From Trueperella abortisuis (GTDB lineage: Bacteria; Actinomycetota; Actinomycetes; Actinomycetales; Actinomycetaceae), in the NCBI RefSeq assembly GCF_030811095.1, contig NZ_JAUSQL010000001.1, positions 1,426,001 through 1,490,000 on the forward strand: DNA of 64,000 nt, given 5' to 3'. The translations under genes and the position numbers were made by a program. Below the pieces are notes generated by a model. The model did no database searches and had not been told where the DNA came from. It saw nothing but the letters and a program-made list of their open reading frames with translations. Of this stretch, positions 29,076 to 37,646 are shown piece after piece (position 1 is the stretch's first letter; the number at the start of each line of letters is the position of its first letter).

Positions 29076-29320
29076 ATACCGAATCTAGGAGCGGCGCTGG
29101 CGGCAGGCAAGTCTGTCCGTTTCCTGATCCGCCGTAGATGTGCAGGCATGCGACGTCATTGCCTTAGTTGTAAAGAATCTTGTATTGCTTACTAAGTTGG
29201 TGCACGTGAGACGCGATTTACACTACCATCCTTAACATCACATTGGAGCGCCTCAGGTTTTTAGGTCCACATGACTTGAGTGTTGTCTAAAGGTAGCCTG
29301 CCTGTGGGTGGGGAGATTGG
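29076..29320. other. Intergenic, left end of an IS3-like remnant
   Basis: About 245 bp with no gene. From TGAGTGTTGTCTAAAGG (about 29277) the sequence looks like the terminal repeat of the transposase remnant that follows. Confidence 0.4.
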
Positions 29321-29590
29321 ATGGCGGGGAAGCTCAGTAAGCACACTCCCGAGCAGATTGTTCGTCAGCTTGATAAGGCTCGGGAGGTAAAGAAATCAGG
29401 TTCGAGCACGGCTCAGATCCTCACACAGCTGGAGACTAGCGAGGCAACGCTGAATCGGTGGCAGGCAACGTATGGGGCGATGACCAAAAGCGAGGCAAAT
29501 AACCCCAGCGACTGCGCGAGGAAAACACACGCCTGAAGCGCCTGTTAGGCCAAGCAGAATTAGAGAACGCGGCGTGAAAAGAACTGTCGG
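29321..29590 (+). pseudogene. IS3-family OrfA transposase remnant
   Basis: MAGKLSKHTPEQIVRQLDKA is an IS3-type OrfA helix-turn-helix start. Near 29505 an extra eight bases (TAACCCCA) shift the frame; the old frame then continues as RLREENTRLKRLLGQAELEN and meets a TGA near 29575. No OrfB follows, so the element is a dead fragment. Confidence 0.75.
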
Positions 29591-29674
29591 AGAGAAACAT
29601 CTAAGCCCATCACCGCCATGATACCGTGTGGCATCTGGTTGGGTTGGGCGCATATTCGGTAAGTTGGGTTCTTG

Positions 29675-30202
29675 ATGTGCAAGATGACTAACACATTCGC
29701 TTCAGTTTCGCTTGCGAATTCAATCGAAGTCGTCCGTGTCTTCATTCCACTGCAAAGTGTAGATGAAGATTGTAGATGGTCATCGTGGAAGACGGTAATA
29801 GGAGATTCACTTAACCTATTTGCCGACTCCGACTTGCGCGAGATTCTTGAGGGACACCAAATCACTGAATGGACAGTAGCTGAAGGAACAGCCCCTGAGC
29901 GCTTTGTTCGGGCAATTTACCAGCTGAGCTTGATACACGGAGATGGGCCTTGGAACGTATTGCCCTACCGGGGAATCACGCTTACGCAGTGGGCGACAAT
30001 CAAACAAGACGAAATTCTGTCACTTTTCTTCTCAGAATGGGTACAGCTCAGTTATCCGGGAATCCTTATCTCCCCTACCTTTCAGGTGTGGATATACGCC
30101 CTAGCTAACCGGCATGGTGGAGCCCTGCCCGAACTCTCACCATCGCGCCCTCGGGAACCGCAACCGGGCACGGCATCGAGAACTCACGCGCTGGGAAATT
30201 GA
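29675..30202 (+). CDS. Hypothetical protein, probably imported
   Basis: A frame of about 175 codons, clearly poorer in GC than its neighbours. It contains VIGDSLNLFADSDLREILEG and a WTVAEG..ERFVRAIYQLSLIHG stretch. I recognise no family. ATG 29675 or 29684 could be the start. Its last 30 codons run antisense through the end of the U32 gene, so the natural C-terminus is probably lost. It sits next to the IS3 remnant, which suggests transfer and truncation. Confidence 0.45.
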   Translation: MCKMTNTFASVSLANSIEVVRVFIPLQSVDEDCRWSSWKTVIGDSLNLFADSDLREILEGHQITEWTVAEGTAPERFVRAIYQLSLIHGDGPWNVLPYRGITLTQWATIKQDEILSLFFSEWVQLSYPGILISPTFQVWIYALANRHGGALPELSPSRPREPQPGTASRTHALGN

Positions 30203-31466
30203 TCTCCTGCACCGGATGACCGGCGGCGTCCTGGAGCCCCTCCGCAGGCACCCTCATCGCTACCGGCGCCGAACCTGGAAAAAGAATCTCCATCTCCTTG
30301 CCCGGTGCCAGCTTGTTCTTCGCGTGCAGACGCAGGCGGCCGGTTACGGCGTCGTAGTCTGTGACAATTCCAGCAAGCAGCCACTCGTTGATATAGCCGC
30401 CCTTATGGATTTCCTCGCCCGCTGGGCGCTCGGGATAGTAGAAGCCGGTGCAGTAGGCACGGTGCGTGACCTTGAACGGCTCATCGGCAAGCCACGGCGA
30501 AAAAGTAACCGGGACGGGCGGCCGGGCGTCGCCAGGAAGGTGGACCTGGTCATGGAAGGGGACGAGCGCGTTGCCGGCGGAGTCCTCGAATCCGCGCTGG
30601 ACCATATACTCCCCCACGGCGGTCTTGTAGGCGTTGGTCATGGCGGCCACGTAATACGCGCTCTTCGCTCGACCCTCGATCTTGAGGGAGGTCACACCGG
30701 CATCGAGGATGTCGTCGATGTGGGTGAGCGTGTTCATGTCGTTTGAGTTGAACAGGAACGTCCCCTGGTCCGTAATCTCCACGGGAATAAACTGGCCCGG
30801 CTTACGCTCCTCGACCACGTGGTACCTGTAGCGGCAGGATTGAGCACAGTCTCCGTGGTTGGCGTCGCGACCGGTGGTGTGCTGGGAGATGAGGCAGCGC
30901 CCGGAGAAGGCCATGCACATGGAGCCGTGGACGAACGCCTCAATCTCGAGCTCTGGAGGGGTGTGGGCGCGCAGCTCCCGGATATCAGAAAGACTGAGCT
31001 CTCGGGCGAGGACCACGCGGGTAGCACCAAGCTGGGCCAACGCGTTCGCGGCCTGGTAGTTCGTCACGCCCGCCTGCGTGGAGACGTGGATGTCCGTGTT
31101 CGGCGCGACTTTACGTGCGGCCATGAGCACCCCGATGTCGGTGACGATGAGGGCGTCTACCCCAATCTCCCCCAACCGTCCCATGTAGTCGTTCATGGAG
31201 GCCACCTCGGCGGAGGTGGGCAGGATGTTACAGGTGACGAACACGCGCCCGCCACGCTCGTGGGCGTAGGAGACAGCCTGATCCACATCCTCGAGCGTGA
31301 AGTTCTTCGGAGCCGAGCGCATGCCAAACTCCTGGCCGCCGAAGTAGACGGCGTCAGCGCCGAAGTCGAAGGCTGTCTTCAGGGTGGCGAGATTGCCGGC
31401 CGGTGCCAAGACCTCGGGGCGAATGCGGCGGCGGACGCCAAATGGTTCAATCACGCCCGCAAGCAT
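30105..31466 (-). CDS. trhP: U32 family protein, tRNA uridine hydroxylation (TrhP/YegQ-like)
   Basis: Peptidase U32-family protein of 453 aa, the length of E. coli YegQ/TrhP, which takes part in prephenate-dependent 5-hydroxyuridine formation in tRNA. Visible signatures are EVLAPAGNLATLKTAFDFGA near the N-terminus, the cysteine-rich core HGSMCMAFSGRCLIS and GDCAQSCRYRY, which supply cluster-ligand cysteines, and SLKIEGRAKSAYYV. The C-terminal extension from about 330 is the TrhP type. The peptidase name is historical; proteolysis is not implied. No neighbour shares its pathway. Confidence 0.82.
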   Translation of the reverse strand: MLAGVIEPFGVRRRIRPEVLAPAGNLATLKTAFDFGADAVYFGGQEFGMRSAPKNFTLEDVDQAVSYAHERGGRVFVTCNILPTSAEVASMNDYMGRLGEIGVDALIVTDIGVLMAARKVAPNTDIHVSTQAGVTNYQAANALAQLGATRVVLARELSLSDIRELRAHTPPELEIEAFVHGSMCMAFSGRCLISQHTTGRDANHGDCAQSCRYRYHVVEERKPGQFIPVEITDQGTFLFNSNDMNTLTHIDDILDAGVTSLKIEGRAKSAYYVAAMTNAYKTAVGEYMVQRGFEDSAGNALVPFHDQVHLPGDARPPVPVTFSPWLADEPFKVTHRAYCTGFYYPERPAGEEIHKGGYINEWLLAGIVTDYDAVTGRLRLHAKNKLAPGKEMEILFPGSAPVAMRVPAEGLQDAAGHPVQEINFPAREFSMPCPVAVPEGAMVRVRAGLHHAG

Positions 31467-31572
31467 AACCGCCAGGGCGGCACCCGGCCAGCTGCCGCCC
31501 CGTCAGCCCGCCCTGTCAGCCCGGCAGAGCCGGTTTCTGTCCCGCGCCCGAAGCCGGTTGCGCTACCGCGTA

Positions 31573-31641
31573 GGCAACTGGTGAGATTTTGCCCGCAAAG
31601 CCACGTTTTGCCGACGAAACTCACCAGATTCACCACTTAGC
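31573..31641. repeat. REP-like palindromic unit, copy 1
   Basis: A 69-bp unit opening with GGCAACTGGTGAGATTTTGC. CTGGTGAG (31578-31585) pairs with CTCACCAG (31620-31627) and an inner GCAAA/TTTTGC stem adds a second arm. A near-identical copy lies 114 bp downstream. Confidence 0.75.
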
Positions 31642-31686
31642 AACGGGGCTCCCCGACGAACCCCGAACCGGTTTCTGTCCCGTGGA

Positions 31687-31755
31687 GGCAACTGGTGAGA
31701 TTTTGCGCGCAAAGCCACGTTTTGCCGACGAAACTCACCAGATTCACCACTTAGC
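31687..31755. repeat. REP-like palindromic unit, copy 2
   Basis: It differs from copy 1 at only a few positions and has the same stem (31692-31699 with 31734-31741). Both copies are preceded by CGGTTTCTGTCCCG (31531 and 31669). They fill the space between the U32 gene and pdxS. Confidence 0.75.
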
Positions 31756-31813
31756 CACAGGCGAGCCAAACTGCACGCGCCTAGCAGCCGCCAGCCCAGC
31801 AACCAGCCGGCAG

Positions 31814-32704
31814 CTACCAACCACGCTCGGCAAGCCGATGCGGAGCCGGTAGGTCGGCCACGTTGATCCCGACCATGGCCTCGCCCAGGCCGCGAGAAAC
31901 ATCAGCGATGAGCTGCGGGTTGTCATAGGACGCTGTGGCCTTGACGATGGCGGCGGCCCGCGCCTTGGGATCGCCGGATTTGAAGATGCCCGAACCGACA
32001 AACACGCCGTCAGCGCCGAGCTGCATCATCATGGCGGCGTCGGCCGGGGTTGCCACGCCGCCGGCAACGAAGAGTGGTACGGGCAGCTTGCCGTCGCGGG
32101 CTACCTGGGTTACGAGGTCGTAGGGGGCTGCGAGCTCCTTGGCCGCCACATAGAGTTCGTCGTTGGTCAAGCCCTTGAGCGCGGCGATCTCCTTGAGGAT
32201 CTGCCGGATGTGCTTGGTGGCCTCCGAAACATCACCGGTGCCGGCCTCGCCTTTGGAGCGGATCATGGCGGCGCCTTCGTTAATGCGGCGCAAGGCCTCG
32301 CCGAGGTTGGTGGCCCCACAGACGAAGGGCACGGCGTAATCGCGCTTGTTGATGTGGTTGGCGTAGTCGGCGGGTGAGAGCACCTCGGACTCGTCTACCC
32401 AGTCGATGCCGAGAGCCTCGAGCACCTGGGCCTCGACGAAGTGGCCGATGCGGGCCTTGGCCATCACGGGGATGGAGACGGCTTTCATGATCCCCTCGAT
32501 GAGGTCGGGGTCCGACATGCGGGCCACTCCGCCTTCGGCGCGGATGTCGGCGGGAACGCGCTCGAGCGCCATGACGGCGACGGCGCCTGCACCCTCCGCG
32601 ATCTTTGCTTGTTCGGCGGTGACCACGTCCATGATGACACCGCCCTTGAGCCCTTGTGCTAGTTGGAGCTTGTTGGCTTCGATACTGTAACTCATGGTCT
32701 CCAT
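31814..32704 (-). CDS. pdxS: Pyridoxal 5'-phosphate synthase, PdxS subunit
   Basis: Makes PLP from ribose 5-phosphate, glyceraldehyde 3-phosphate and ammonia. The roughly 296-aa TIM barrel shows GGVIMDVV (Asp), the Schiff-base lysine in MAKARIGH, the second lysine in [10 protein letters not shown] and [19 protein letters not shown] 32704 (after AGGAG) or ATG 32695 (after GGAG) could be the start. The glutaminase subunit PdxT is not adjacent. It is divergent from its likely MocR-type regulator. Confidence 0.93.
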   Translation of the reverse strand: METMSYSIEANKLQLAQGLKGGVIMDVVTAEQAKIAEGAGAVAVMALERVPADIRAEGGVARMSDPDLIEGIMKAVSIPVMAKARIGHFVEAQVLEALGIDWVDESEVLSPADYANHINKRDYAVPFVCGATNLGEALRRINEGAAMIRSKGEAGTGDVSEATKHIRQILKEIAALKGLTNDELYVAAKELAAPYDLVTQVARDGKLPVPLFVAGGVATPADAAMMMQLGADGVFVGSGIFKSGDPKARAAAIVKATASYDNPQLIADVSRGLGEAMVGINVADLPAPHRLAERGW

Positions 32705-32717
32705 TCTTCTCCTCGCG

Positions 32718-32760
32718 TGGTCTAGAATTAAGACCAGTTTAGAACTACTTTTTTGGACCA
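32718..32760. promoter_or_regulatory. Putative PdxR operator between pdxS and pdxR
   Basis: TGGTCT (32718-32723) and AGACCA (32731-32736) form a perfect inverted repeat, and a further TGGACCA half-site sits at 32754-32760. The 81-bp gap holds both divergent promoters. The pattern fits MocR-type operators; binding is inference. Confidence 0.6.
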
Positions 32761-32785
32761 TCTGGAGAGATGTCGGGAGGATGAT

Positions 32786-34132
32786 GTGCCCTCGATCCCC
32801 GCCACCATTGTGGCCGACATCCGCGCCCGCCTTCAGGGTGGATCCCTTGCTCCGGGGGATCGTCTCCCCTCCACGCGTGCCCTCGCCGACGAACTCGGCG
32901 TCTCCCGAGGGTCCGTGGTCAGTGCCTACGAGCAGCTCGAAGGTGAGGGCATCCTCCTTGCCTCCCGCTCCGGTAGCCGCATTCATCCTGATCTCGCCCT
33001 CACTCACGCCCACCAGCCGGCTCTCCACTTTCACCCTTCGAGGTTCCCGACGACGACGCCCCCGTCCCTGCTTCGCCCCGGAGCTCCCCTGGAGGCGCTG
33101 ACCGGCTCGGCCTGGCGCGCAGCCTGGCGGGCAGCCGTGGCCGAGCCGCACGCCTACCCCAGCCCCGGTTCGCCCTGCCTGCGCCACCTTCTTGCCGAGC
33201 ATTTCCGCCTCACCCGCGCCGTGTCGGTCAATCCTGAGCAGATCCTCATCACCGCCGGCACCCGTGATGGTCTGCGTGCAATTCTTACGGCCATCGCCGT
33301 GGGCACACCTTCCCCAGTCGGCGCCGAGCACTCGGCCGTCGTCCCCCGCCGGCTTGCCGTCGAGGATCCGGGATTCGGTTCGCTGCGGGCCGTGCCGGCT
33401 GCGATCGGCTGGGAGACTGTCCTCGTCGAGACAGACGGAGCTGGCCTCTCCCCTGCCGCCCTTACCGACCTCGCCCCGGACGCCGCGCTAGTCACCCCGA
33501 ATCACCAGTTCCCCTACGGCTTGCAGATGCCGGCCTCCCGCCGGCGGGAGCTAGTCGAATGGCGGCGCTCCACGCCGGGCGCGCTCCTTATTGAGGATGA
33601 CTACGACTCGGAGCTGCGCGCCATCCACCCCGCGCTCGTGGCACTCGACCCTGCGGGGACTATTCTTCTCGGATCCTTCGCCAAGACCCTCACGCCGGCC
33701 CTCGGTCTGGGATACGTCATCGTGCCGCTGGCTTATCGCGAAGCCGTGGAGGCCCGTCTCATCCCCGTCTCCGGCATCGCCCAAGATGCGCTGAGTAATT
33801 TCCTTGCCACGGACTCCCTCCGCCGCCACACGGCCCGCGTGCGCCGGGAATATAAGTATCGCCGTGGCGTCTTTGAGCGAATCTTCCCCGAGGGGCGGAC
33901 CATGGACGGGGGACTGGGCGCCATCATCGAGCTGCCCGCCGACGCCGAGGCGCGCGTTCTCGAGCGAGCCGCGCGGGCGGGCCTTGCCATCGAGTCGCTG
34001 GGTAAGTACTGGTCTGGACGAAGCGGGCGACCCGGCGTCGTCGTCGGGCTGGGTGCTGGAAGCCGGGAGCGGCTGGCGGCGGCCTTGGAGCAGTTGCGGC
34101 AGATGGTGCCGCGCCCCGACCAGGCCTCCTAA
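32786..34132 (+). CDS. pdxR: MocR/PdxR-type regulator (GntR wHTH fused to aminotransferase fold)
   Basis: PLP-sensing transcriptional regulator of 448 aa. The N-terminal winged helix ([20 protein letters not shown]) is GntR-like. The C-terminal type I aminotransferase-like domain has EDDYDSELR and the PLP-lysine motif [19 protein letters not shown] 32786 follows GGGAGGAT and removes a poorly coding N-terminus. PLP binding should tune divergent pdxS expression, usually as an activator; this follows from the family and gene order. Confidence 0.88.
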   Translation: MPSIPATIVADIRARLQGGSLAPGDRLPSTRALADELGVSRGSVVSAYEQLEGEGILLASRSGSRIHPDLALTHAHQPALHFHPSRFPTTTPPSLLRPGAPLEALTGSAWRAAWRAAVAEPHAYPSPGSPCLRHLLAEHFRLTRAVSVNPEQILITAGTRDGLRAILTAIAVGTPSPVGAEHSAVVPRRLAVEDPGFGSLRAVPAAIGWETVLVETDGAGLSPAALTDLAPDAALVTPNHQFPYGLQMPASRRRELVEWRRSTPGALLIEDDYDSELRAIHPALVALDPAGTILLGSFAKTLTPALGLGYVIVPLAYREAVEARLIPVSGIAQDALSNFLATDSLRRHTARVRREYKYRRGVFERIFPEGRTMDGGLGAIIELPADAEARVLERAARAGLAIESLGKYWSGRSGRPGVVVGLGAGSRERLAAALEQLRQMVPRPDQAS

Positions 34133-34135
34133 CGC

Positions 34136-34750
34136 TTAGACCTCGCGGACGAGGAGGTCGCCGCGGGTGGTGAAGCCTTGCTTGGCAAAGTACATGGGGT
34201 CGGCGGCGTCGCGCACGGGTAGCGTCACGGAGGTGAGGGTGAGGCGGGCGAAGAGCTCGGCGTTGTTGTAGAGAAAGGCGCCGGGGGTGAGGTCACGGAA
34301 CCGTTCGGTGACGTAGTCGATGAGGATGTGGCCGGTGTCGCCGTCGGCGGACAGGGCGAACAGGCCGATGACCTCGTCTTCGTGAAGGGTGAGGAAGACG
34401 TGGGCACCGGACAGGGCCTCACGGTCAAAGTGTGGAAAGGCTTTGGTAATGGCGGGCAGGTGGCGGTCGAGGAAGCGCGCGGGGAGCGCCGCGGCCGTAT
34501 CGACCTCGAGGACGCAGTAGCCGCGCTCCTCGTCGCGGTCGCGGGTGAGGCGCCAGAGCCAGTAGGCGTCGATGAGCACGATCACGCCGTTCATTGCGGC
34601 ATAGGGCCAAATACCGAAGTAGATGTTGTAGATGGTGGCGATGAGAGAGCCCGCCAGGTTGAGCACCCGGAAGCGGCGAATGCTTGGCACCATCAGCGAT
34701 ACGATGACGAGCACGGATCCCGCCCACCCAACAAACTCCCACAGCGGCAT
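34136..34750 (-). CDS. Membrane protein with YgjV-like domain and soluble C-terminal domain
   Basis: About 204 aa. The first 85 residues hold three spans (GWAGSVLVIVSLMVPSIRRF, LNLAGSLIATIYNIYFG, MNGVIVLIDAYWLWRL) that resemble the YgjV/CBU_0592 inner-membrane family. A soluble domain of about 115 residues follows, with an acetyltransferase-like look (HVFLTLHEDEVIGLFALSAD, HILIDYVTERFRDL), but I see no clear acetyl-CoA loop. ATG 34750 or 34762 may be the start. The function is unknown. Confidence 0.6.
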   Translation of the reverse strand: MPLWEFVGWAGSVLVIVSLMVPSIRRFRVLNLAGSLIATIYNIYFGIWPYAAMNGVIVLIDAYWLWRLTRDRDEERGYCVLEVDTAAALPARFLDRHLPAITKAFPHFDREALSGAHVFLTLHEDEVIGLFALSADGDTGHILIDYVTERFRDLTPGAFLYNNAELFARLTLTSVTLPVRDAADPMYFAKQGFTTRGDLLVREV

Positions 34751-34905
34751 GTTTGATTCCATTCCTAATCGGCATCGTGTCACGGTTGTGACACGGTGGC
34801 ACAAGTATATGACGGCGCTAGCACGCTGCGAGGGCAGTCTGCGTAATAGTGCGGAAGGTCGCACAACCGAATAGACTTGGGCTGCTGGTGGATGAAAGGA
34901 CTTCC

Positions 34906-35208
34906 ATGCTTCTTGCGTTTTCGATCGCCCCGCAGACCACCGATCAGCCCGACGGCTCCGTCTCCGAGGCGGTGGCCGCGGCGGTGAGGATCGTCAACGA
35001 ATCGGGGCTACCACACGAGACCACCTCCATGTTCACCACCTTGGAGGGCGAGTGGGACGAGGTGATGACCGTCGTCAAGGCGTGTGTGGAGGAGTTGCAA
35101 AAGCGCACCCCGCGTATCTCGTTGGTGATGAAGGCCGACATTCGCCCCGGCTACACGGGTCAGATCACGGCGAAGGTGGAGCGGGTCAATAGATTGCTCG
35201 AACAGTAG
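34906..35208 (+). CDS. MTH1187/YkoF-type thiamine-binding protein
   Basis: Small cytosolic protein of 100 aa of the DUF77 family, members of which bind thiamine or related pyrimidines. The opening MLLAFSIAPQT, the middle GLPHETTSMFTTLEGEWDEVM and VMKADIRPGYTG agree with it. ATG 34906 follows GAAAGGA. It stands alone; no thiamine transport gene is adjacent. Confidence 0.75.
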   Translation: MLLAFSIAPQTTDQPDGSVSEAVAAAVRIVNESGLPHETTSMFTTLEGEWDEVMTVVKACVEELQKRTPRISLVMKADIRPGYTGQITAKVERVNRLLEQ

Positions 35209-35244
35209 TCACTAGGGCATCGGGTTGTCGTGAGTATCGCGGGC

Positions 35245-36120
35245 TCAGCCCTGCCCATCCAGCTGTTTAAGCGTCCTCCCATCTGGCAACCTCCACGTGA
35301 CGTTGCCGCTCAGGGATGCACCACCCACAAATCCCGCCGCCGCTGACGGCGAGGTGAAGAGCAGGTCTTTGGTCAGCACTCCGTCTGCTGTGAGAGCCGG
35401 CGCGTATTTTTCGCGATTCTTGATGACATTGTCGGGAACGCTCTTGGTCGTCGTCGGGCAAATGTGGCTACCGGCCATGACGACGAAACCTTCAGCCGTG
35501 CGGGTTCCCCGCGCCTCAACCTTGCCGTAGTGGAAGGTAAAGATCGGGCCGTCGTCCGGGGCTTCGACAACCTCGACCACGCGCCTATTGCCGAGCAGCG
35601 AGTCGAAGACCTTGTAGCCTAGCGTGCCGATGATGAGCCGCGCGTTGGAGATGAACTCGTCCATCTCGCATTCTTTTTCCTCGGTGATGTTGCCTTGCGC
35701 TGGCTCGTTACCGTTCATCACCCGGTAGCGCCCGGCGTCGAGTGCCATGTTACGGAAACGGTTTTCGAGATAGGCGATCTCGGTCTGTCCGAAGGAATTG
35801 TCGCGCGTGGTCAGTGCAACGGCCTCGTTCCACCAGTCCTTGTCGGTGTCGCGCTTGTGTTCCTCCCAGCGGTTGAGGATGCCCATGCCGTTCTTACGCA
35901 CCGCCGCCTGACCGATGTAGACCACGGGCTCGTCCGTCGCCGGATCGGCGCCAAAAAGTAGGTACACGCCTGTCTGCTTGAGCGCCTCGATGTTGCGCGC
36001 CTTGTCCAGCATCGTACGGGGAATCTTGTAGGCGACGCCGGTCCAATTGGCCAGCGAACACTTGATCCGGCCATTCGGATCGCCGTCCATGAGAAACAGA
36101 TTGATTGACTTTCCGGCCAT
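35245..36120 (-). CDS. GIY-YIG nuclease family protein with C-terminal DUF4357
   Basis: Protein of 291 aa. The nuclease core has GVYLLFG (51-57) and VYIGQA (67-72), followed by the arginine/glutamate helix ILNRWEEHKR. The end of the protein, SPSAAAGFVGGASLSGNVTW, is a DUF4357 domain, often found on restriction-linked proteins. It lies downstream of the Wadjet operon on the same strand, separated by about 210 bp, and could be an accessory nuclease. Its target is unknown. Confidence 0.8.
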   Translation of the reverse strand: MAGKSINLFLMDGDPNGRIKCSLANWTGVAYKIPRTMLDKARNIEALKQTGVYLLFGADPATDEPVVYIGQAAVRKNGMGILNRWEEHKRDTDKDWWNEAVALTTRDNSFGQTEIAYLENRFRNMALDAGRYRVMNGNEPAQGNITEEKECEMDEFISNARLIIGTLGYKVFDSLLGNRRVVEVVEAPDDGPIFTFHYGKVEARGTRTAEGFVVMAGSHICPTTTKSVPDNVIKNREKYAPALTADGVLTKDLLFTSPSAAAGFVGGASLSGNVTWRLPDGRTLKQLDGQG

Positions 36121-36329
36121 CCTTGCACCTTCACTAGCGAGATTCTACCTGGCTCCTGCGGCCGCCTTCACCTCGCCGTGCGCCCGCCCAGCCCCGTATT
36201 GATTCGCCACCGAGGACTTGCCGCCATCGCATACCTCTGATTGCGTACACCCATTGTATGAAAAAGGCGCGCCAGTTTCTCCAGCTACAACTAGAGGTCG
36301 CTTGGTCGGTAAGCCCTATCCCGACTCCC

Positions 36330-37646
36330 CTACTCGGGCCTGGGCGAAGCACCGCAGCCTTGGCCCAACGCCGCCTCCAAGCGCTCGACAGCCCAAGACC
36401 AATTGATACGCTCCTGCTCGAGGCGCAGGCCGCCGCCCGCGTGGACGCACTCCCAGGCGAGGCGTTCCTCGGCGGTCAGAGATGAGGGCGGATCGCTTGG
36501 CTGATGAGGGTCAGGCACGGCGAGCTCGCGGAAGGTGGTAAAGGTCTGAGCGTCCATCATCACCGAGCGCACGTGCCCATGGTGATGACGCAGGCGATGC
36601 AGAATGAGGAGGCCGTCCTCGTCGAGGTCACCCCAATACACGACGGGAAGGTTGCTCGCCCAGGGGAGTTTCCCGATCCAGTCCACCGCGTAACCGCCCC
36701 CGTGAAGGGCGACCACGCCCTCGAAATCCGGCACGGCCAGTAGCGACTGTTTATTCTCGACGACTAGCACCAGTCGTGGCCGAGCCGTCGCCTTTGACTC
36801 AGGCGGTGTGGCGGCATCCCACAGCTCGGCCAGCTCGACCTCGTCGGCCAGAAAATACCGTAGCCCCGCGGGTCGCAATGCGGGATCCGCAATGACCACG
36901 GCCCTGGGGTGAGGCATCGGGGCGCAGCCGAAGCTGCCCTCACCCGGCAGGCCGGCCAGCTCGCGCGCGCCGGTCAGCAACGCCACGATGAGGCGGCGAT
37001 GATGATCCACCCATTTCGTGTCCACGCCCGCGATCGGCAACTGCCGCACGTATAGGCCCGACTCCGGATTGAGGACCAGCCATCGGGTGACCTCGAGCGC
37101 ACGGGAGAAATCGGCGACGTCGGCCTGGCGTAGGTCGCGAGCGCATGACTTCATCGCACGAGCCATGGCAGCGGTCGCCTCCGCCACACCGGCCTCCGCC
37201 ACACCGGCCTCCGCCACACCGGCCTCCAATCCGCCGAGGTTACGCACGACGTCCGCGGCTGTCAGCGCACAGCGGATCGCAGCGAGCCGCTCGGTAAGCA
37301 TCGCCCAGTCCTTCGCCCGGCCGCCCAGCTCGGCCGCAGCGGACGCGGTCTTCACCTTTAACGCGGTGGGAACGCGCTGCGCCCCCAGCGCTCGCCAACG
37401 TCGTTCCTCCCACATCAGCTCGCAGCCGGCAGGAAGCGCGGCTCCCGCCCACGCCCGGATCCACTCGCCGACAGTGGCGCCCTCCCCCAGGGCCGTCGAG
37501 GCGGCGGGCGGGTGGAGCGGGAGGCTGAGATCGATATCAGCGTCCGCGCGCGAGCTACAAAGCGCAAGCCAGGTAAAGACCCGACGGTCGTAGGTGAGGC
37601 GAGCCCAGGACCGCGCGTCGGCGGGCGTGCGCATCGTGCGGTTCAC
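36330..37646 (-). CDS. jetD: Wadjet anti-plasmid system protein JetD
   Basis: Toprim-type nuclease subunit (438 aa) that cleaves small circular DNA extruded by JetABC. The AGVDTKWVDHHRRLI block is diagnostic, and the toprim core has VVENKQSLL (Glu297) and YWGDLDEDGLLIL (Asp340, Asp342). GTG 37646 overlaps the jetC stop (GTGA). An Ala/Glu/Gly/Val tandem repeat (three EAGVA units, about 141-155) interrupts a helical region. It is the last gene of jetABCD, the order of type I Wadjet. Confidence 0.88.
   Translation of the reverse strand: MNRTMRTPADARSWARLTYDRRVFTWLALCSSRADADIDLSLPLHPPAASTALGEGATVGEWIRAWAGAALPAGCELMWEERRWRALGAQRVPTALKVKTASAAAELGGRAKDWAMLTERLAAIRCALTAADVVRNLGGLEAGVAEAGVAEAGVAEATAAMARAMKSCARDLRQADVADFSRALEVTRWLVLNPESGLYVRQLPIAGVDTKWVDHHRRLIVALLTGARELAGLPGEGSFGCAPMPHPRAVVIADPALRPAGLRYFLADEVELAELWDAATPPESKATARPRLVLVVENKQSLLAVPDFEGVVALHGGGYAVDWIGKLPWASNLPVVYWGDLDEDGLLILHRLRHHHGHVRSVMMDAQTFTTFRELAVPDPHQPSDPPSSLTAEERLAWECVHAGGGLRLEQERINWSWAVERLEAALGQGCGASPRPE
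37177..37221. repeat. Three 15-bp tandem repeats inside jetD
   Basis: GCCTCCGCCACACCG is repeated exactly three times plus a partial fourth copy. Each unit encodes five residues, so copy number can change without breaking the frame. Confidence 0.9.

Noticed and set aside
31531..31755. CRISPR-like or tRNA-like structure
   Set aside because: Only two units with internal palindromes and unequal spacers; fits a REP-type repeat instead.
37177..37221. CRISPR-like repeat
   Set aside because: The 15-bp repeats are contiguous, with no spacers, and lie inside jetD coding sequence.
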